Numbered from the stretch's first letter, positions 23,757 through 35,356 are shown. The stretch: 64,000 nt of DNA from Auriscalpium vulgare (GCA_019915015.1 JAHBBC010000005.1:1426001-1490000), one strand, 5' to 3'. Notes: a model not told the origin generated them from the sequence alone. Program-made: numbers and translations.

Positions 23757-24230
23757 TTTGTCTGTGGTTTTGTAGGCAGTTGGGGAGCGAGTGAGTACGC
23801 TGGCGGTTGCGATGGGTCCACATCCGCGGGCGTAGTATGCATAGCATGAGATATTCTGTCAATGACCACATATTCCTTCACCGTCTCTGCTTGTATGGCG
23901 GTACTTATGACTATGCACAAAATTTGGCCTATTAATCATCATCGAGTCTGGCGCCGAAGTGTGGGAGCTCTGCCACGGCCCGAGACCAATATTACACCGT
24001 CCGTCATGTTAGCACCTTCTCCCAAGTCCAACACTCTCTACAAAGTGCAGTTGTAAATTTCGTGGTGCGTAACGGATCCTAGGCTCGGTTTGCCTGAAGG
24101 TGAGCTCATGAAATAATGTGGGCTGCGCAGGTGTCATGCTTTCTGTGTCATTCAAGCCATTAGTCTGACTCCCCCAGCATTTCGCTGCTTTCTCCCTTGC
24201 AACACTCTCAAAGCCCCTCTGCTCCATTCC
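23757..24230. other. Intergenic region downstream of RPL7
   Basis: RPL7 3' UTR and the upstream region of the next plus-strand gene. No coding signal was seen. A run of pyrimidine-rich sequence (CTGACTCCCCCAGC and CTCCCTTGCAAC) precedes the next ATG. Confidence 0.4.
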
Positions 24231-25447
24231 ATGGCCTTGCGGGGACGTACCAATGCCCCACACCCTTCATCTGATCGTCCGACCACCCCGCGTGAGGTCA
24301 ACAACCTCCTGCACACGCTCCGGTCCGCGTTTCCTCTCTGTCCCCATGCTCCAGCACACCTAATATTTACTTCCCTCCAACCCGCAGCGGCGAGCAGTTC
24401 CGACACACTCAGAATGTGCGCCGCGGCCGCAACCCCACATCCGCCATCCGCGCGTCTCTCAGCCTGCGCGCGCCCACAGGGCCCTCTCTGCCCTACGCGG
24501 AGATCTACGGTTCGAGCCCCCCTCCGCCCCCTCCGCGCGCCCGGGACCGCGTCACAAGTGGTACTGACGCAAAGCCTGCAGCGGGGCCCGTACCGCGCAG
24601 CTGGACCGTCTCCGCGCCGAAGGACGAAGGCCCGGCGGTCGACAGCGCGGCGTGGCGCGCGCAGGCACTGGCCCTCATCTTCAAGTGCGCCGCCGAGCCC
24701 TCCGGGTCTCACTCTCACCACGCAGATGCCACGGCCGGCCGGCTCCCGCCCCTCACGCAGATATGCCTGCGCGTGCTGCTGCACCACTACGGCGCGCAGC
24801 CGGAGACCATGCGGACGCTCGCTGCACACATGGCGCCGCACATCTGCCGCCAGCTCCTGCGGCTGACGGCCGTGCACGCGCCGCTGCCCGACGCGTCGCT
24901 GTACGTGCTGCTTGGCCCTGCCGGCCACGTCGACGGCGAGGCCATCGTCGTCGGGCCGCACGCGACGCCGCGCACTGGGCTCTTCCGCGCCGGGCACGGC
25001 AAGCCGGATCCCGACGAGCACGAGCACGAGAAGCAAGACTCGGGCATGCCGACGTCGGAGCCCGCGCGCGAGTGGGACGCGCCTGCAGACGCGGACGACT
25101 GGGCCCCGCAGGCGATCAGCACGCTCGCTCTCCTGTGCACGCCGCTCTCCGTGCGCGCGCTCCTTGCGCTGCCACCCTCGCTCACTGCGCTCGCGCTCGT
25201 CCGCCTGCCCACGCCGGTCCCCGTGCACCGGCTGCAGGAGAAGTGCCCGCTGCTCGAGGTGCTCGACTTGTCGTTCAACGAGTGGCTGCGCACGCCGATG
25301 TGGGGCGAAGAGCGTGCCCTGCAGCGCGTCCCGTGGCGGAGCTGGGGGAGCCTGCGCGTGTTGGGGGTGCGTGAGTGCGGGCTAGAGAGGGAGGTGCTGA
25401 GGGAGGTGAATGAAGGGCGATGGATTGATGTCGAGATTGTGGTGTAG
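24231..25447 (+). CDS. Hypothetical protein with leucine-rich-repeat-like C-terminus
   Basis: Exon 1 reads MALRGRTNAPHPSSDRPTTP REVNNLLHTLR; a 71-bp intron (donor GTCCGC) leads to SGEQFRHTQNVRRGRNPTSA. A Pro-rich segment (GSSPPPPPPRARDR) separates this from a helical region (LTQICLRVLLHHYGAQPETM, LAAHMAPHICRQLLRLTAVH). The C-terminal part has leucine-rich units (AISTLALLCTPLSVRALLAL, SLTALALVRLPTPVPVHRLQ, CPLLEVLDLSFNEWLRTPMW, GSLRVLGVRECGLEREVL) like those in fungal F-box/LRR proteins, but no F-box was recognised. GC content is very high, which also opens long frames on the other strand. Function unknown. Confidence 0.68.
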
Positions 25448-25774
25448 GTCATATATGTGCGCAACAGTCGAAAGGAATTCATCCGTGCAATAACTGTGAT
25501 TCTTTTGCGCAAGACGGTACGTACGTACGGGCCCCCTGCGCAGTTGGTTACTTTCCGCGACAGCGGTAGACGAGATGAAGATGACGGGGGGACTGCTACA
25601 ACAGGCGGTGTATAGCTCGGGTATAGATGCACATGCCATCTTACAAAACCAATCCGAATGATATCCGTTCGTACAACATAGATAGGAGAGCTCGTGAGGG
25701 GGTCATGATACAGTGCAGGTCATACAATACAATGACATGGGACATGGGAAGTATCAAAGGCGTCGATTTGTGGC
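25448..25774. other. Convergent intergenic region
   Basis: Tail-to-tail gap between the LRR-like gene and the LisH-CTLH gene. Nothing recognisable apart from presumed 3' UTRs. Confidence 0.4.
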
Positions 25775-27049
25775 CTATGAATTTGGCGACAGGAATTCGT
25801 GAAGATCAAACGGAGGGACGACCTGTGCGTCATCAGCATCCTGGACAAAAGAGATACGACACAGTCACTCACCTCACTGACAAGATTGTCCTTCGCCGGT
25901 AGGGCAGCATAACTTACACTGGTCCGTCGGCGGGGCGGAAGACGCAGACCGGGCTTCACAGCGGGTGGAGGAAGCTTGAATTCGTTCTCGTTCATGTAAT
26001 TCCACAGCACGGTCGTGTAGCGAATATAGAGCTCCATATAGGATGTCGAGGGGCGCCCCGCACGGTCTAAGGCACTTTAGTCTACCATACTGACTCGACA
26101 GAAGGGAGCGGACGCACAAAGGATGGCGCTGTTGATTTCGTCCGCGACAGCCTGGCGGCGGTCCTGGTTGAGGTAGCGGGCCATTGGGCTGCGCTCTGGC
26201 ACCTTGTATGCGAGCAGACTGCTCACGACGCTGAGCTCGTTCTGGTAGCCCACGCGATCCGCTGGGTCGGCGAGTGCCTGTGCACAGTCATAGAGCTCGT
26301 AGACCTGTGCGAGCAGCGATTCAAGGTGTGCGTCGCCATCCCGGTCCGAGTTGGCGTCGCGCAGGATGCCAGATGCGACGATGAGTGGGTCGGGCGGAGT
26401 GGGGTCGCTTGGCTCGGCGGCGGTGGCTGTGGGGCCGGGGTGCAACTGAGGTGGGGGCATTGGGGTGGTGCGCGACGCTTCGATGAAGGCCAGGACACGG
26501 AGATCAAGGTAGAGGTGGGCGGGCTCAACTGTGGATGGCAAGATGCCGCTGATGACGGTAGGGGAGGACGCCGGTATCGGCGAGATGTACGCAGCGGACG
26601 ACGAGCCCGGCGAGCGGGCAAGCACGGACGGGAAGTGTGTGTCCAGCAGCTCGATTGCGTTATCCACACGCCCTGATAGGATGTTCGTCTGGACGTCTAG
26701 AGACGCTGTGAGGCGGCGGGTCAAGAGGACAGGCGCGGGACACGTACCCCTGCGCAGCTCCACCTGGTTCAGGTCCTCGTCGGAGACACCGACGGTGTCG
26801 CCCTCGCCCGCCGGGCGCTGAACCTCGTCGCCATCTGCGTCGAGGTGGCGGACGATGCTGTCGCACGCGAAGGCGCGGGCGGTGCGGATGTAGCACTTGT
26901 GACAGAGGTAGTCAAGGACGAGGGCGCGCTGTGTGGGGGTGAGCGAAGTGCGGTTGGGCGAGGAGAAGACGTACGAGCTGCTGGGAGGATGGACTGGCGA
27001 AGCGGGCGTTGGCGGGGGGCGGTCTCGGTCGCGGGGGCTTCGCGCTCAT
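25775..27049 (-). CDS. LisH-CTLH-CRA domain protein (GID8/RanBP9-type ubiquitin ligase subunit)
   Basis: The N-terminus MSAKPPRPRPPPANARFASP is followed by a LisH motif, TQRALVLDYLCHKCYIRTAR AFACDSI. An intron after VELRR joins the CTLH segment SLDVQTNILSGRVDNAIELL DTHFPSVLAR. Next comes the CRA block AHLYLDLRVLAFIEASR, a Pro-rich insert, LLAQVYELYDCAQALADPAD and LSVVSSLLAYKVPERSPMAR. The last exons read MELYIRYTTVLWNYMNENEF and VVPPFDLHEFLSPNS. This domain order, with no SPRY or RING domain visible, fits a scaffold of the GID/CTLH E3 ligase, which degrades gluconeogenic enzymes in yeast. Whether it is the GID8 ortholog or a RanBPM relative that lost SPRY is unclear. It diverges from the PQ-loop gene, 241 bp away. 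Confidence 0.78.
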
Positions 27050-27290
27050 GGTGAGCGTGCGGAGGCAGAGGACGGGACACGGATGCTGGAAGGGCGTCGG
27101 GCCGGGCCGCGGAGCCGCTGAGCGGACGGGGGAGAGGGCACTCGGGGGAGAGCGGAGAGTGCGCGGAGGAGGTGTGCATGGGAGGGCGGTCCTGGTGGGT
27201 GCCGGCCGTGTAAGCGTCGCGACAGACTCCCCACGGGGACGCACGCCTTGATCTCGTCCTCTCCGCCCGCGGCCAGCCCAGCACACCCAT

Positions 27291-29233
27291 GCTCCCCCCC
27301 TCCTTCAGCGATGTCACCGGCTATCTCTCTATGCTCTGCTGGCTCGGCGCACAGTTCCCGTGGGTCCTTCTTACGTCGCAATGGCGACATACCAGCACCC
27401 AATGCTCACATTGATCGCACAATCTGCGCTCACTCCGCGTCTTCAGCCAGGTCCTCGAGAATATCCGCAGACAGTCCGTCGAGGGGCTCGCTCTCCCGTT
27501 CCTTGCCAACTGGCTCGCAGGTGCGTCACTGCCCTGGCACACGACCTATTGCCTCCGGCCTACGTCTCATCATCACTTCCTTCCAGGCGATCTCACCAAC
27601 CTCCTTGGATGCATCCTCACCCACCAACTCCCCTTCCAGGTTCGCTTTCACTCCCACCCATCTTGTCTACCGCCTGCTGACCCTTCACAGACATGGCTTG
27701 CCACGTATTTCTGCTTTGTCGACTTCTCCCTGCTTTCCCAATACTTCTACTATCGAAAAACCGCAACACCGACTGCCGCTCCATTCCCCCATGTCCGCAC
27801 CCGTACGATCTCGACCGTCACAGGCCGCACGTCGCTTGAGCGAGGCGCATCGCACTATCGCACGCTCTCCGTTGTAGCCGCCAATGTCGCGGCCGCAGCC
27901 GCCTTGGCCGCCCAGCGAGAAGAGTCCCAAATCGGATCTCCCTACTCCCAGACGCGCTGGCCCCGCCACAGCGTGGACGGACTCCTCGACGGGAACGCGT
28001 ACCCCGCCGACCGCCGCCGCCCAGAAGACGAAGAAGACGTGGACGACGACGCGCTCGCCGTGCTCGCCGACAGCTTCCACTCTGAGGGCGGGCGTTCGAG
28101 CCGGCGCAAGCACGTCTCATGGAGCAAGGAGCGCTACTCGCACGCCGCAGGCCGCCCGGGCGCGAGCGCGCTCTCGCCCGTCCCGTCGTCCCTCCAAATC
28201 ACACCCCACGCCGACGAGCTCACCAGTCCGCTCGCGCGAGGCCGGTCCTTGCAGCGCAGTGAATACCCGGACGACGGCGGCGCGGAGGGTGCGGACTGGC
28301 GCCAGGAGGAGAGCCAGCGCCGCCGGAGCTCGCGCGCCAGCAAGCGCGGGGCGAGCATGGTCTTCATGGGCGCGTGGGCGCTGTTTGGCATTGGAACGCT
28401 CGTCGGCCGCCAGCGGGGGGAGGTCCGGGAGACGGGGGTGCGCGTGGGGCGCGTGCTGTCCGACGTACATGTGCCCGTCGCGGCCGCTACCGGAACGCCT
28501 GCGCTCCCGCCGCTCAGCGCACCCCCATCAGAAGCGGTGCTGCTCTCCTTTGAGCAACCGCCGTCCGATGAGCCGCCGCCTGGACACGAACCTCCGCCGA
28601 AGGAGGGCCCGACCATGGAACGGATAATCGGGCGTATCTCTGCATGGGCCTGCACAACGCTGTATCTGACTTCTCGACTACCCCAAATTTGGAAGAACGT
28701 ACGTCCTTACTCTCGTCCAGTTCTTGCTTTTACTGATGGATTACTCAGTACGTTAGAAAATCTGTAGAGGTGCGTAACCAGAGGAGTGGTATAGCTGGGG
28801 GAATCGCACTAACGACCTTGCACTCGACAGGGCCTCTCGATGGCACTGTTCGTATTCGCGTTTCTTGGCAACTTCTTCTACGTGATATCAATACTCTCCT
28901 CGCCTAATATGAGCGGGCCGCCGCTCGAGGCTCGTGCATATCTCACCGAATCCATACCGTAGGCGTTCACTCTGTGTGATGTACGGGCGTGCTCTCAACC
29001 TGTTCGCTAGGTATCTTCTAGGGAGCGGCGGCACGCTTATGTTCGACGTAACGATCGTCACCCAGTCATTCGTCTACCGCACACCGCCGCCACACCACGC
29101 GCGACGCGGGTCTCGTGCAGCGACGCATGCCGAGGAGGAGGAAGGCCTGATGAGCGGGGACGCGAGCAACGATGTCGTCGAGGAGCCGAATACCCCGCAT
29201 CGCCGGCGACTGACTACCGCGTCAGACAGTTAG
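27291..29233 (+). CDS. PQ-loop repeat protein, vacuolar basic amino acid transporter type
   Basis: This is a seven-helix PQ-loop transporter, related to yeast Ypq1-3 and animal PQLC2, which export cationic amino acids from the vacuole. The first PQ loop is formed across an intron: LGAQFP joined to QVLENIRRQSVEGLALPFLA NWLAGD. Membrane exons follow (LTNLLGCILTHQLPFQTWLA TYFCFVDFSLLSQYFYY). A long hydrophilic central loop (about 27880-28340) is rich in Arg, Ser and acidic residues and contains HVSWSKERYS. Then come FMGAWALFGIGTLVG and the second PQ loop YLTSRLPQIWKN-YVRKSVEGLS. The last helices are MALFVFAFLGNFFYVISIL and LLGSGGTLMFDVTIVTQSFV, before a charged tail. The enlarged central loop is typical of fungal members. 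Confidence 0.88.
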
Positions 29234-29496
29234 CTGGGGCTCTCCGGTGTTGCGAAGTCGTATAGATGTCTAGATGCTTGAAGAATGTAGCTCATGGATA
29301 GAGGAAGACGTACGCGTTTTACTTGCAACTTGAAGTGGACACAACGTCCAAACATTGTATATGTGCACGGGCCTGGGTTTCGTCGAGGGAGCGAGCTGAG
29401 CGGCGGGGTGTGGCGGGCGTGGCGGGCCGCTCGCACAGCGGCCTTTGCCGGTACAACGTCCGATCGCTCTCCAGTGCTCCTTTAGCTTTACCCATC

Positions 29497-30775
29497 ATGC
29501 CTCCGCGACCACCAAAGCGTTCTGCCACATCGGCGGAGGCAGGCCCATCGCGCCCCCCCATCAAAAAGAAAACGCGTATTTTGGACCCCGCGGACGACCC
29601 CGCACATTTTGCGGACGAAGTCGACGCCGCTTTGGAGAACCCTTCCGCCGCGCGCAAAGGCCGCGTCAAAACCGACGGCTACGACTCGGACTCTAGCGAC
29701 GATGGCGAGGGCGTCGTCCCCAGCCGGCGGCCAGGCGGAGACGGCGCTGCGGAGGAAGACGAAGACGACATGTTCGCCGCCGCGGAGAAGGAGGACAAGA
29801 AGCAGGAGGACACCGGGAAGAAGAAGGAAGAGTTCCTGCGCCTGGGCGACATCGAGGGGCAGGAGTTCGGCGGCGAGTCGGGCAGCGAGTCGTCCGCAGA
29901 GGAGGGCGAGCCGGAGGACGAGGACGACGCGGCGCGGCGCGCGAAGGCGGGCATGGGGTTCGAGCTGTCCTCGTTCAACATGCGCGAGGAGATGGAGGAG
30001 GGCAAGTTCTCCGCGGACGGCATGTACGTGCGCACGTTCGACCCGCACGCGGTGCACGATCGCTGGATGGACGGGCTCGACGAGCGCGAGATCAAGCGCG
30101 CGCGCCGCCGCAAGCGGGAGCAGGAGCGGGAGCAGCGCGAACGCCAGCGCGCGGAGGAGCGTGAGCTCGAGGAGCTCGGCGGGCGCGACGCGGTCGAGCG
30201 AGAGGTGCTCGGGCTGCTGAAGAAGGGCGAGACGGTGCTGGAGGCGCTGCAGCGCCTCGGCGCTCAGGCAAAGAAGAACCGGAAGAACGAGAAGGGGTAC
30301 GTAGTTCTCTGTACCGTCGTACGGGTTGCGATCTCTTTCTAACTTATCGACCGCGCCGCTGTTCAGTGCGTCTGCCCGGAAAGCTCAGCCGCCACCAGTG
30401 GATGGCGCTATGGATGTCGACAAGCCGCCGACGGCTGCGAAGGAAACAAGCGACATCGACCAGCTCACCCATCTCGCGTCGACCCTTATGTCCCTGGGGG
30501 ACACCGACATCTATTCGAAGACATACGAGGAGCTCGTGCGCTCCGTGCGTGCTGCGGGCAAGGTGGACAGTTCGTGGGTCCCGCCGTCCGCGGACGTCAA
30601 GTACGAGTACAAGTGGGACGTGCTCGGCGCGACGCAGGACGGGCAGGTGTTCGGCCCGTTCGGCGAGGAGGAGATGCAGGCGTGGTACAATGCATCGTAC
30701 TTCGGCGCCGCGGGGGAGAAGGTGAAGGTGAGGAAGGTGGGTGGCGAGTGGGGTGGGTGGGATGATTTTGAATAG
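29497..30775 (+). CDS. LIN1: LIN1/CD2BP2 homolog, GYF-domain U5 snRNP-associated protein
   Basis: This is a GYF-domain protein related to human CD2BP2 (U5-52K) and yeast Lin1, which binds Pro-rich partners and acts in U5 snRNP assembly. The N-terminus reads MPPRPPKRSATSAEAGPSRP with basic and acidic tracts. The family motif GFELSSFNMREEMEEGKFSA DGMYVR and HDRWMDGLDEREIKRA follow, then a charged coiled coil. One intron sits near 30300-30365. The GYF domain is at the C-terminus: VKYEYKWDVLGATQDGQVFG PFGEEEMQAWYNASYF, with VGGEWGGWDDFE at the end. Length and domain order are normal. Tail-to-tail with RAD54. Confidence 0.92.
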
Positions 30776-30949
30776 TGGCCACTCGAACGAAGCTTGCATC
30801 TTTGCAGGCTATTTACGACAATACGCACCTTTGGATCTAGTATGTATCATTATTGCTTGTTGTAGCTTCCTTTGATGCCATGAAGATATAGCTGCTGTGC
30901 ATATTCTACAGTGTATTCTCAATAACTATACAATGACATGACCGACGAC

Positions 30950-33900
30950 CTAATGACTGATGTACTGGAACACAAACGAGACCTCAGGGAGGCCGACCTC
31001 TGCGCGTAGCAGGTCATCATGATTGTTTCTGAGCTCCTCGTTCGTGAAGTGATTCCACCTGCGACGGCGAGTCAGTGAGATTACCTAGTGCCTACTGAAG
31101 TCACCTACGTGCTGGCGTCTCCGTAGAGCAGAGCGGGGGCTTTGATCATCTGCTTGCCGTTCTTGCAGCGTTTGCACTTGAACGTCTCATGCGTCTCACA
31201 GATTGTCTTCTCATTGAACAGGAACAGCTTCCGGAGGGCGTCAGTCGAAAAGTGTCGCTCTGCGTCCTCTTTCTCGTCGACCACAGCCGACGACAGTGCC
31301 TGCTTGGACGCTTGCCGCTGGAATATCTTCTCCTCAATGGTACCGGTCGAAATGAAGCGGTATACGAAGCCTGATAACAACAACGCACGTGAGTTCCTGC
31401 ATGGGCAGAACATCGCGAATCAAGCTTACATTCTTTCTTTTGGCCGTCACGCCAGACACGCGCCAATGCCTGTTGATCGGCGGCAGGATTCCAGTCTACC
31501 CAGCGTCAGCCTTGATAAGACTACATGATAGATGCACCCACCCGGATCGAATAAGATCAAGCGATTTGCGCCGATGAGGTTAATGCCGCATCCACCGGCC
31601 TTGCTACTGAGCAGGAAAATGAATTCCTTGCCCTCGGGGTTGTTGAACTGGTCTACAAGCTTCTGTCGCTTGATGACAGTCATGGTGCCGTCGAGACGAA
31701 AGTAAGGATACCTGGCCGACTGTCAATTTACAGCCAAGCACGGGGACTCGGTTTACGCACTTCTTGCTCCGCAACATCTTTTCAAAGATATCGAGGGTTT
31801 GAGTATAGTTACTGATGAGAACAATCTTGTCGTTCGTTTCCGTCCGTATACGATGGAGGAATCTGGCCAAATGTCAGAGTTCAATCGATGGACTGAGGGA
31901 TGCGACGATACCTTTCCAGCACGAGGAATTTTCCACTCCATTCCGGGTGCACGACCGCATTGCCTCCAGAGCGACCCCTAGACGTGGTGCTCTCACCTAC
32001 GCCGTTGAACCCCTCTGGAATCAAGTGGTCCGAGCCTCGTAAGTCAGAAGGCAGGTTGAGCAGCTCGGGGTGGTTGCAGAGCTTCTTCAGGATGTTAATA
32101 GCCTTTAGCGGCTGTGAATCCACACCACGAAGAAGGGCCTGAATCTCTGGAGAAGAGATGAAAAGTCGGTAAAGCGACAGCTGCAGCTCCGAGAGACCGC
32201 AGAACACGACGTGTTCGTATTTGACCGGCACTGTGCAAGATCAGTCACTGCAGATGAGGAACTAGCAGACGCGTACAGTATTTGGACAGCAAATCATTCG
32301 TGCGACGAATGATGAACTTTGAGACGAGATCACCGAGCTCCTTGAGCTTCTTCTCGCTCGATGCCTTGACGGCGTCCGTCGCGTCCGAATCACGGCCACG
32401 GATGATGACATTCTCAAAGTTCTTGCGGAAGTCGTTCTTGGTGCCAAGGAAGTTCGGGTTTGCGAAATTCAAGAGGGAGAAGTACTCTGACAGGTCGTTC
32501 TGTGCGACATCAGCGCCGAGAGAGTTACGTATTTGGGGAGATCCTACCTGAATGGGCGTCCCTGAGAGAATAACGCGTCGCTTGACATCAATAGAGTTCA
32601 AAGCCTGGAAGGTTAGGGATTCTGTCGCCGATGAGCAGAAGATCGGTGGGGCACCAAGAAGCGCTGTTCACCGGAGTTCTTCAGACGGTGGCCTTCGTCA
32701 CACAACAACAGACCAATGCGAGCGCCGGCCAGATGTACGGTCAATGTTCGCAATGTCTCGTAGGACACAATCATCACTGCGAACATGTCAGGTTATGCCC
32801 ACCAGCGCATGAAGTAAGTCAAACCTGGTTGAGTCACATTCCTGCCTCCCGCTGCCACCCAACGTTCGACACGTTCGAGCAGGTCGGCCTTGGTGCCCTT
32901 GCCATCCACTGCCAATGGTGTGACCGCATCCTTTCCTAACCATTTCGCTATCCAAACTTCAGCGCATGCGGTAACAAGCAAACGAACGTCGGACACTCAC
33001 TGAGCTCGTTCGCCCAATTCCTGACCAGACTTGAGGGACATGCGATGATGCACTTCTCGAGCGTAGGCTTGCTTGCGTGCGGCGACTGCTTGAGGAGCGT
33101 CCAGAGCAGGGCGATACACTGCAGGGTCTTCCCTAGCCCCATCTCGTCGGCCATGATGCACCCGTACTGGTTCTGGACGATCATTCCTGTTGTGCATTTG
33201 TAAAGGAACTAGCCGGGGCGTAAATCAACTGTCCGGTTCAGCAGGCAGGCCACGCACCTTCACGCCCTCAACCTGATGTGGCCGGAGCACCTTCGTGAGC
33301 CGGGGGTCAATGACGACGGGCACTTTAGTGTGCTTCTTCTTCTTGTCCTGCCCGCCGCCCAGCAGCTCCCGCAAGCTCTTGTGCGGGTTGTACATCCCAG
33401 CATTCTTCTCCTGGGCCTCCTTGATTGCCTGAGCCTTGGCTTCCTCCTTCTCCCTCTCCAGCCGCTCCTCGTCTGTCTCCCGGTCGTCGATGGTGGGGTC
33501 GTACAGCACAATCGCGTGGTCTTCCATCGGATCGTGGAGAGGACGCGGGATGACATTGACTTGTGGCCGGATGCCCAGCGAAGGGTTGGACTGGACGACC
33601 TTCACAACCTCCCCATCCTTGGTCTTCATCATGGGGATAGAGTACCTGCGGGCGGTGAAGAGGTGGTCGAAGGGCTTCGGCTTGAAGACGGGGTAGTGCT
33701 GGGTGTTGTCCACGGGCGGCACATCGTACACACCGTCTGCTTTGCGCTTCTTCTTCGAGCACGAGTCGGAGTCGGAGTCACTGTCATCGCCGGGCGCCTG
33801 TGCATTCTTGTAGGAGACGCGCTTGCGCTTCCTTTGGGGCTGCTCGCGCTGCACGACCAGAGACGGAGGCTTGAACTGCTTGTTGATGCGAGTGCTTTCT

Positions 33901-33953
33901 TGTAGTCTGTCAACAACCTTGCCATCTGCTGTGGTGGGTGTTCTTCTGAGCAT
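30950..33953 (-). CDS. RAD54: DNA repair and recombination protein RAD54
   Basis: This is a Swi2/Snf2-family dsDNA translocase that works with RAD51 in homologous recombination. The start is [20 protein letters not shown]. The N-terminal part is basic with an acidic-Ser stretch. The Rad54-type lead-in [14 protein letters not shown] precedes helicase motif I ([20 protein letters not shown]). Motif II is [13 protein letters not shown], the DEGH box typical of RAD54. Further conserved exons are [93 protein letters not shown] and [20 protein letters not shown]. The C-terminal zinc-finger-like region [18 protein letters not shown] is present. The end reads [14 protein letters not shown]. Complete, with about nine introns. 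Confidence 0.95.
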
Positions 33954-34324
33954 TCAGACAGAACGGTGGGAGTGGTGGAAGTGGGAGAGAAGCTGCGAGC
34001 ATGGGGCGCGGCAGTCCAGCCATCGCGCGTTACATAATCATGTGAGCGCGTCGCGTCCAAACTCCAAAGTTGCATGCACGTGATCCGCGTGCAAGACGAG
34101 CACGACCGTCACAGACCACAAGATCGCTGGCTTTCAGGCTCGCATGTGGCAACGTGAAAACGGTGCTGGGCGGCTACAAGCTAGAAAGACATATTCGTGA
34201 TACGCTACAGTCTCAAACTGCTTTATGCACAAAGCCCCCCCAACAACACGCCTCTGCACGTTCCACCGATGTCACAACGAACCTCCAAAGAACTTCCCAG
34301 GACACCCACACTCGATAGGCCACT
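33954..34324. promoter_or_regulatory. RAD54 upstream region
   Basis: This is the gap between the RAD54 start and the stop of the repeat-peptide gene, both on the minus strand. It contains GCGCGTCGCGTCC at 34046-34058, that is ACGCGACGCG on the gene strand about 100 bp upstream of the ATG. The same decamer occurs upstream of RPA2. No other gene was seen. Confidence 0.4.
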
Positions 34325-35356
34325 CTAGAGGGAGAAGATGTCGGGGTGGTCCTTGAGGATGCTAATCACGCCCGCGATGTCCGCGATGGAGCGCTTTTGG
34401 ACATCGCGCGCGATGAATTGGTTCGGGTGCGCTGCGAGTTCCTTGGCCAGGAAGTCTGCGAAGACGCCGCGCTTCTCGACGTCGCGGAGCGCGAGAACCT
34501 CGAGGTGGTCCTTGAGGAAGTTCACGACGTCCGAGAAGTCGCGCTTGGAGGGCAGCGGGACCGACCTCTGGAGCGCCTGCTTGAGGGCGGCGAGGGTATC
34601 CTTTAAGCCGCGTGCGTTGGCTTCGTTTGGATGGCCTGTGAGCATCTGCGCCAGGATTACCCCGATGTCGCCGGACGACTCGACGTCACGGGCGAAGATG
34701 TCGTTGGGGTGTTCCTTGAAGAATTTATCCAGGAAGTCCTCAAAGCCGTCGCGTTTACCGGACGACTCGACGTCACGGAGGAAGATGTCGTTGGGGTGTT
34801 CCTTGTGGAATTTATCCAGGAAGTCTTCAAAGCCGTCGCGTTTGCCGGACGACTCGACGTCACGGGCGAAGATGTCGTTGGGGTGTTCCTTGAAGAATTT
34901 ATCCAGGAAGTCCTCAAAGCCGTCGCGTTTGCCGGACGACTCGACGTCACGGGCGAAGATGTCGTTGGGGTGTTCCTTGAAGAATTTATCCAGGAAGTCC
35001 TCAAAGCCGTCGCGTTTACCGGACGACTCGACGTCACGGAGGAAGATGTCGTTGGGGTGTTCCTTGTGGAATTTATCCAGGAAGTCCTCAAAGCCGTCGC
35101 GTTTGCCGGACGACTCGACGTCACGGGCGAAGATGTCGTTGGGGTGTTCCTTGAAGAATTTATCCAGTAAGTCCTCAAAGCCGTCGCGCTTGCCAGCCAG
35201 TGTGCGGCGACTGCTTGCGGGCGTCAACAACACATAAGCTTGTTATGCTAGGACTTCTGCTCACCTCAAGCCGGACGCAGCAGCGCCGGGGGCCGCGAAG
35301 GCGGGCGTGCACGCGCCGGCAGCAGCGAGGGTCACGAATGCAACTGAGAAGCGCAT
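34325..35356 (-). CDS. Secreted repeat protein with Lys-Arg sites: candidate Kex2-processed peptide precursor
   Basis: Exon 1 (35265-35356) encodes a signal peptide starting MRFSVAFVTLAAAGACTPAF and ending near AFA-APG. A 51-bp intron leads to exon 2 (34325-35213); the total is 326 residues. After SSRRTLAG come six near-identical 29-residue units. Each starts GKR-DGFED(F/L)LDKF, continues (F/H)KEHPNDIF and ends (A/L)RDVESS. A non-repetitive segment (DIGVILAQMLTGHPNEANAR onward) follows, then three diverged units each opened by Lys-Arg: KR-DFSDVVNFLKDHLEVLAL, KR-GVFADFLAKELAAHPNQF, KR-SIADIAGVISILKDHPDI. Nine KR sites in all. Signal peptide, tandem units and KR spacers are the architecture of fungal Kex2-processed repeat precursors. 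Cleavage would release about 27-residue acidic, probably amphipathic peptides. There are no Cys residues in the units, and no DUF3328 or other modifying gene is beside it. Role unknown. Confidence 0.78.
34673..35194 (-). repeat. 87-bp coding tandem repeat, six copies
   Basis: Six in-frame copies of an 87-bp unit lie inside the secreted repeat protein. In gene order the units are F/A, H/L, F/A, F/A, H/L, F/A, naming the two variable residues. The Gly codon at unit junctions (GGC or GGT) follows the same three-unit period. This indicates that a 261-bp block of three units was duplicated recently. Frames stay open on both strands across the array. Confidence 0.93.

Noticed and set aside
24152..25228. 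358-residue minus-strand frame opposite the LRR-like gene
   Set aside because: Arg-rich composition typical of an antisense frame in GC-rich coding DNA; no recognisable motif. The plus-strand frame has coherent leucine-rich structure.
33276..33905. 209-residue plus-strand frame opposite RAD54
   Set aside because: Antisense of the RAD54 N-terminal exon, whose minus-strand reading is unambiguous.
34673..35194. Regularly spaced repeats that could suggest a CRISPR-like array
   Set aside because: The units abut without unique spacers, code in frame for a secreted protein, and the genome is eukaryotic.
34338..35237. Long plus-strand frames (up to 299 aa) across the 87-bp repeat array
   Set aside because: They are shadows: the 87-bp unit is divisible by three and lacks stops on either strand. 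The minus strand has the signal peptide, intron and KR punctuation.
34325..35356. Basidiomycete mating pheromone precursor as an explanation of the repeat protein
   Set aside because: Those precursors are short, lack signal peptides and end in a CaaX motif. This one has a signal peptide and ends DIFSL.
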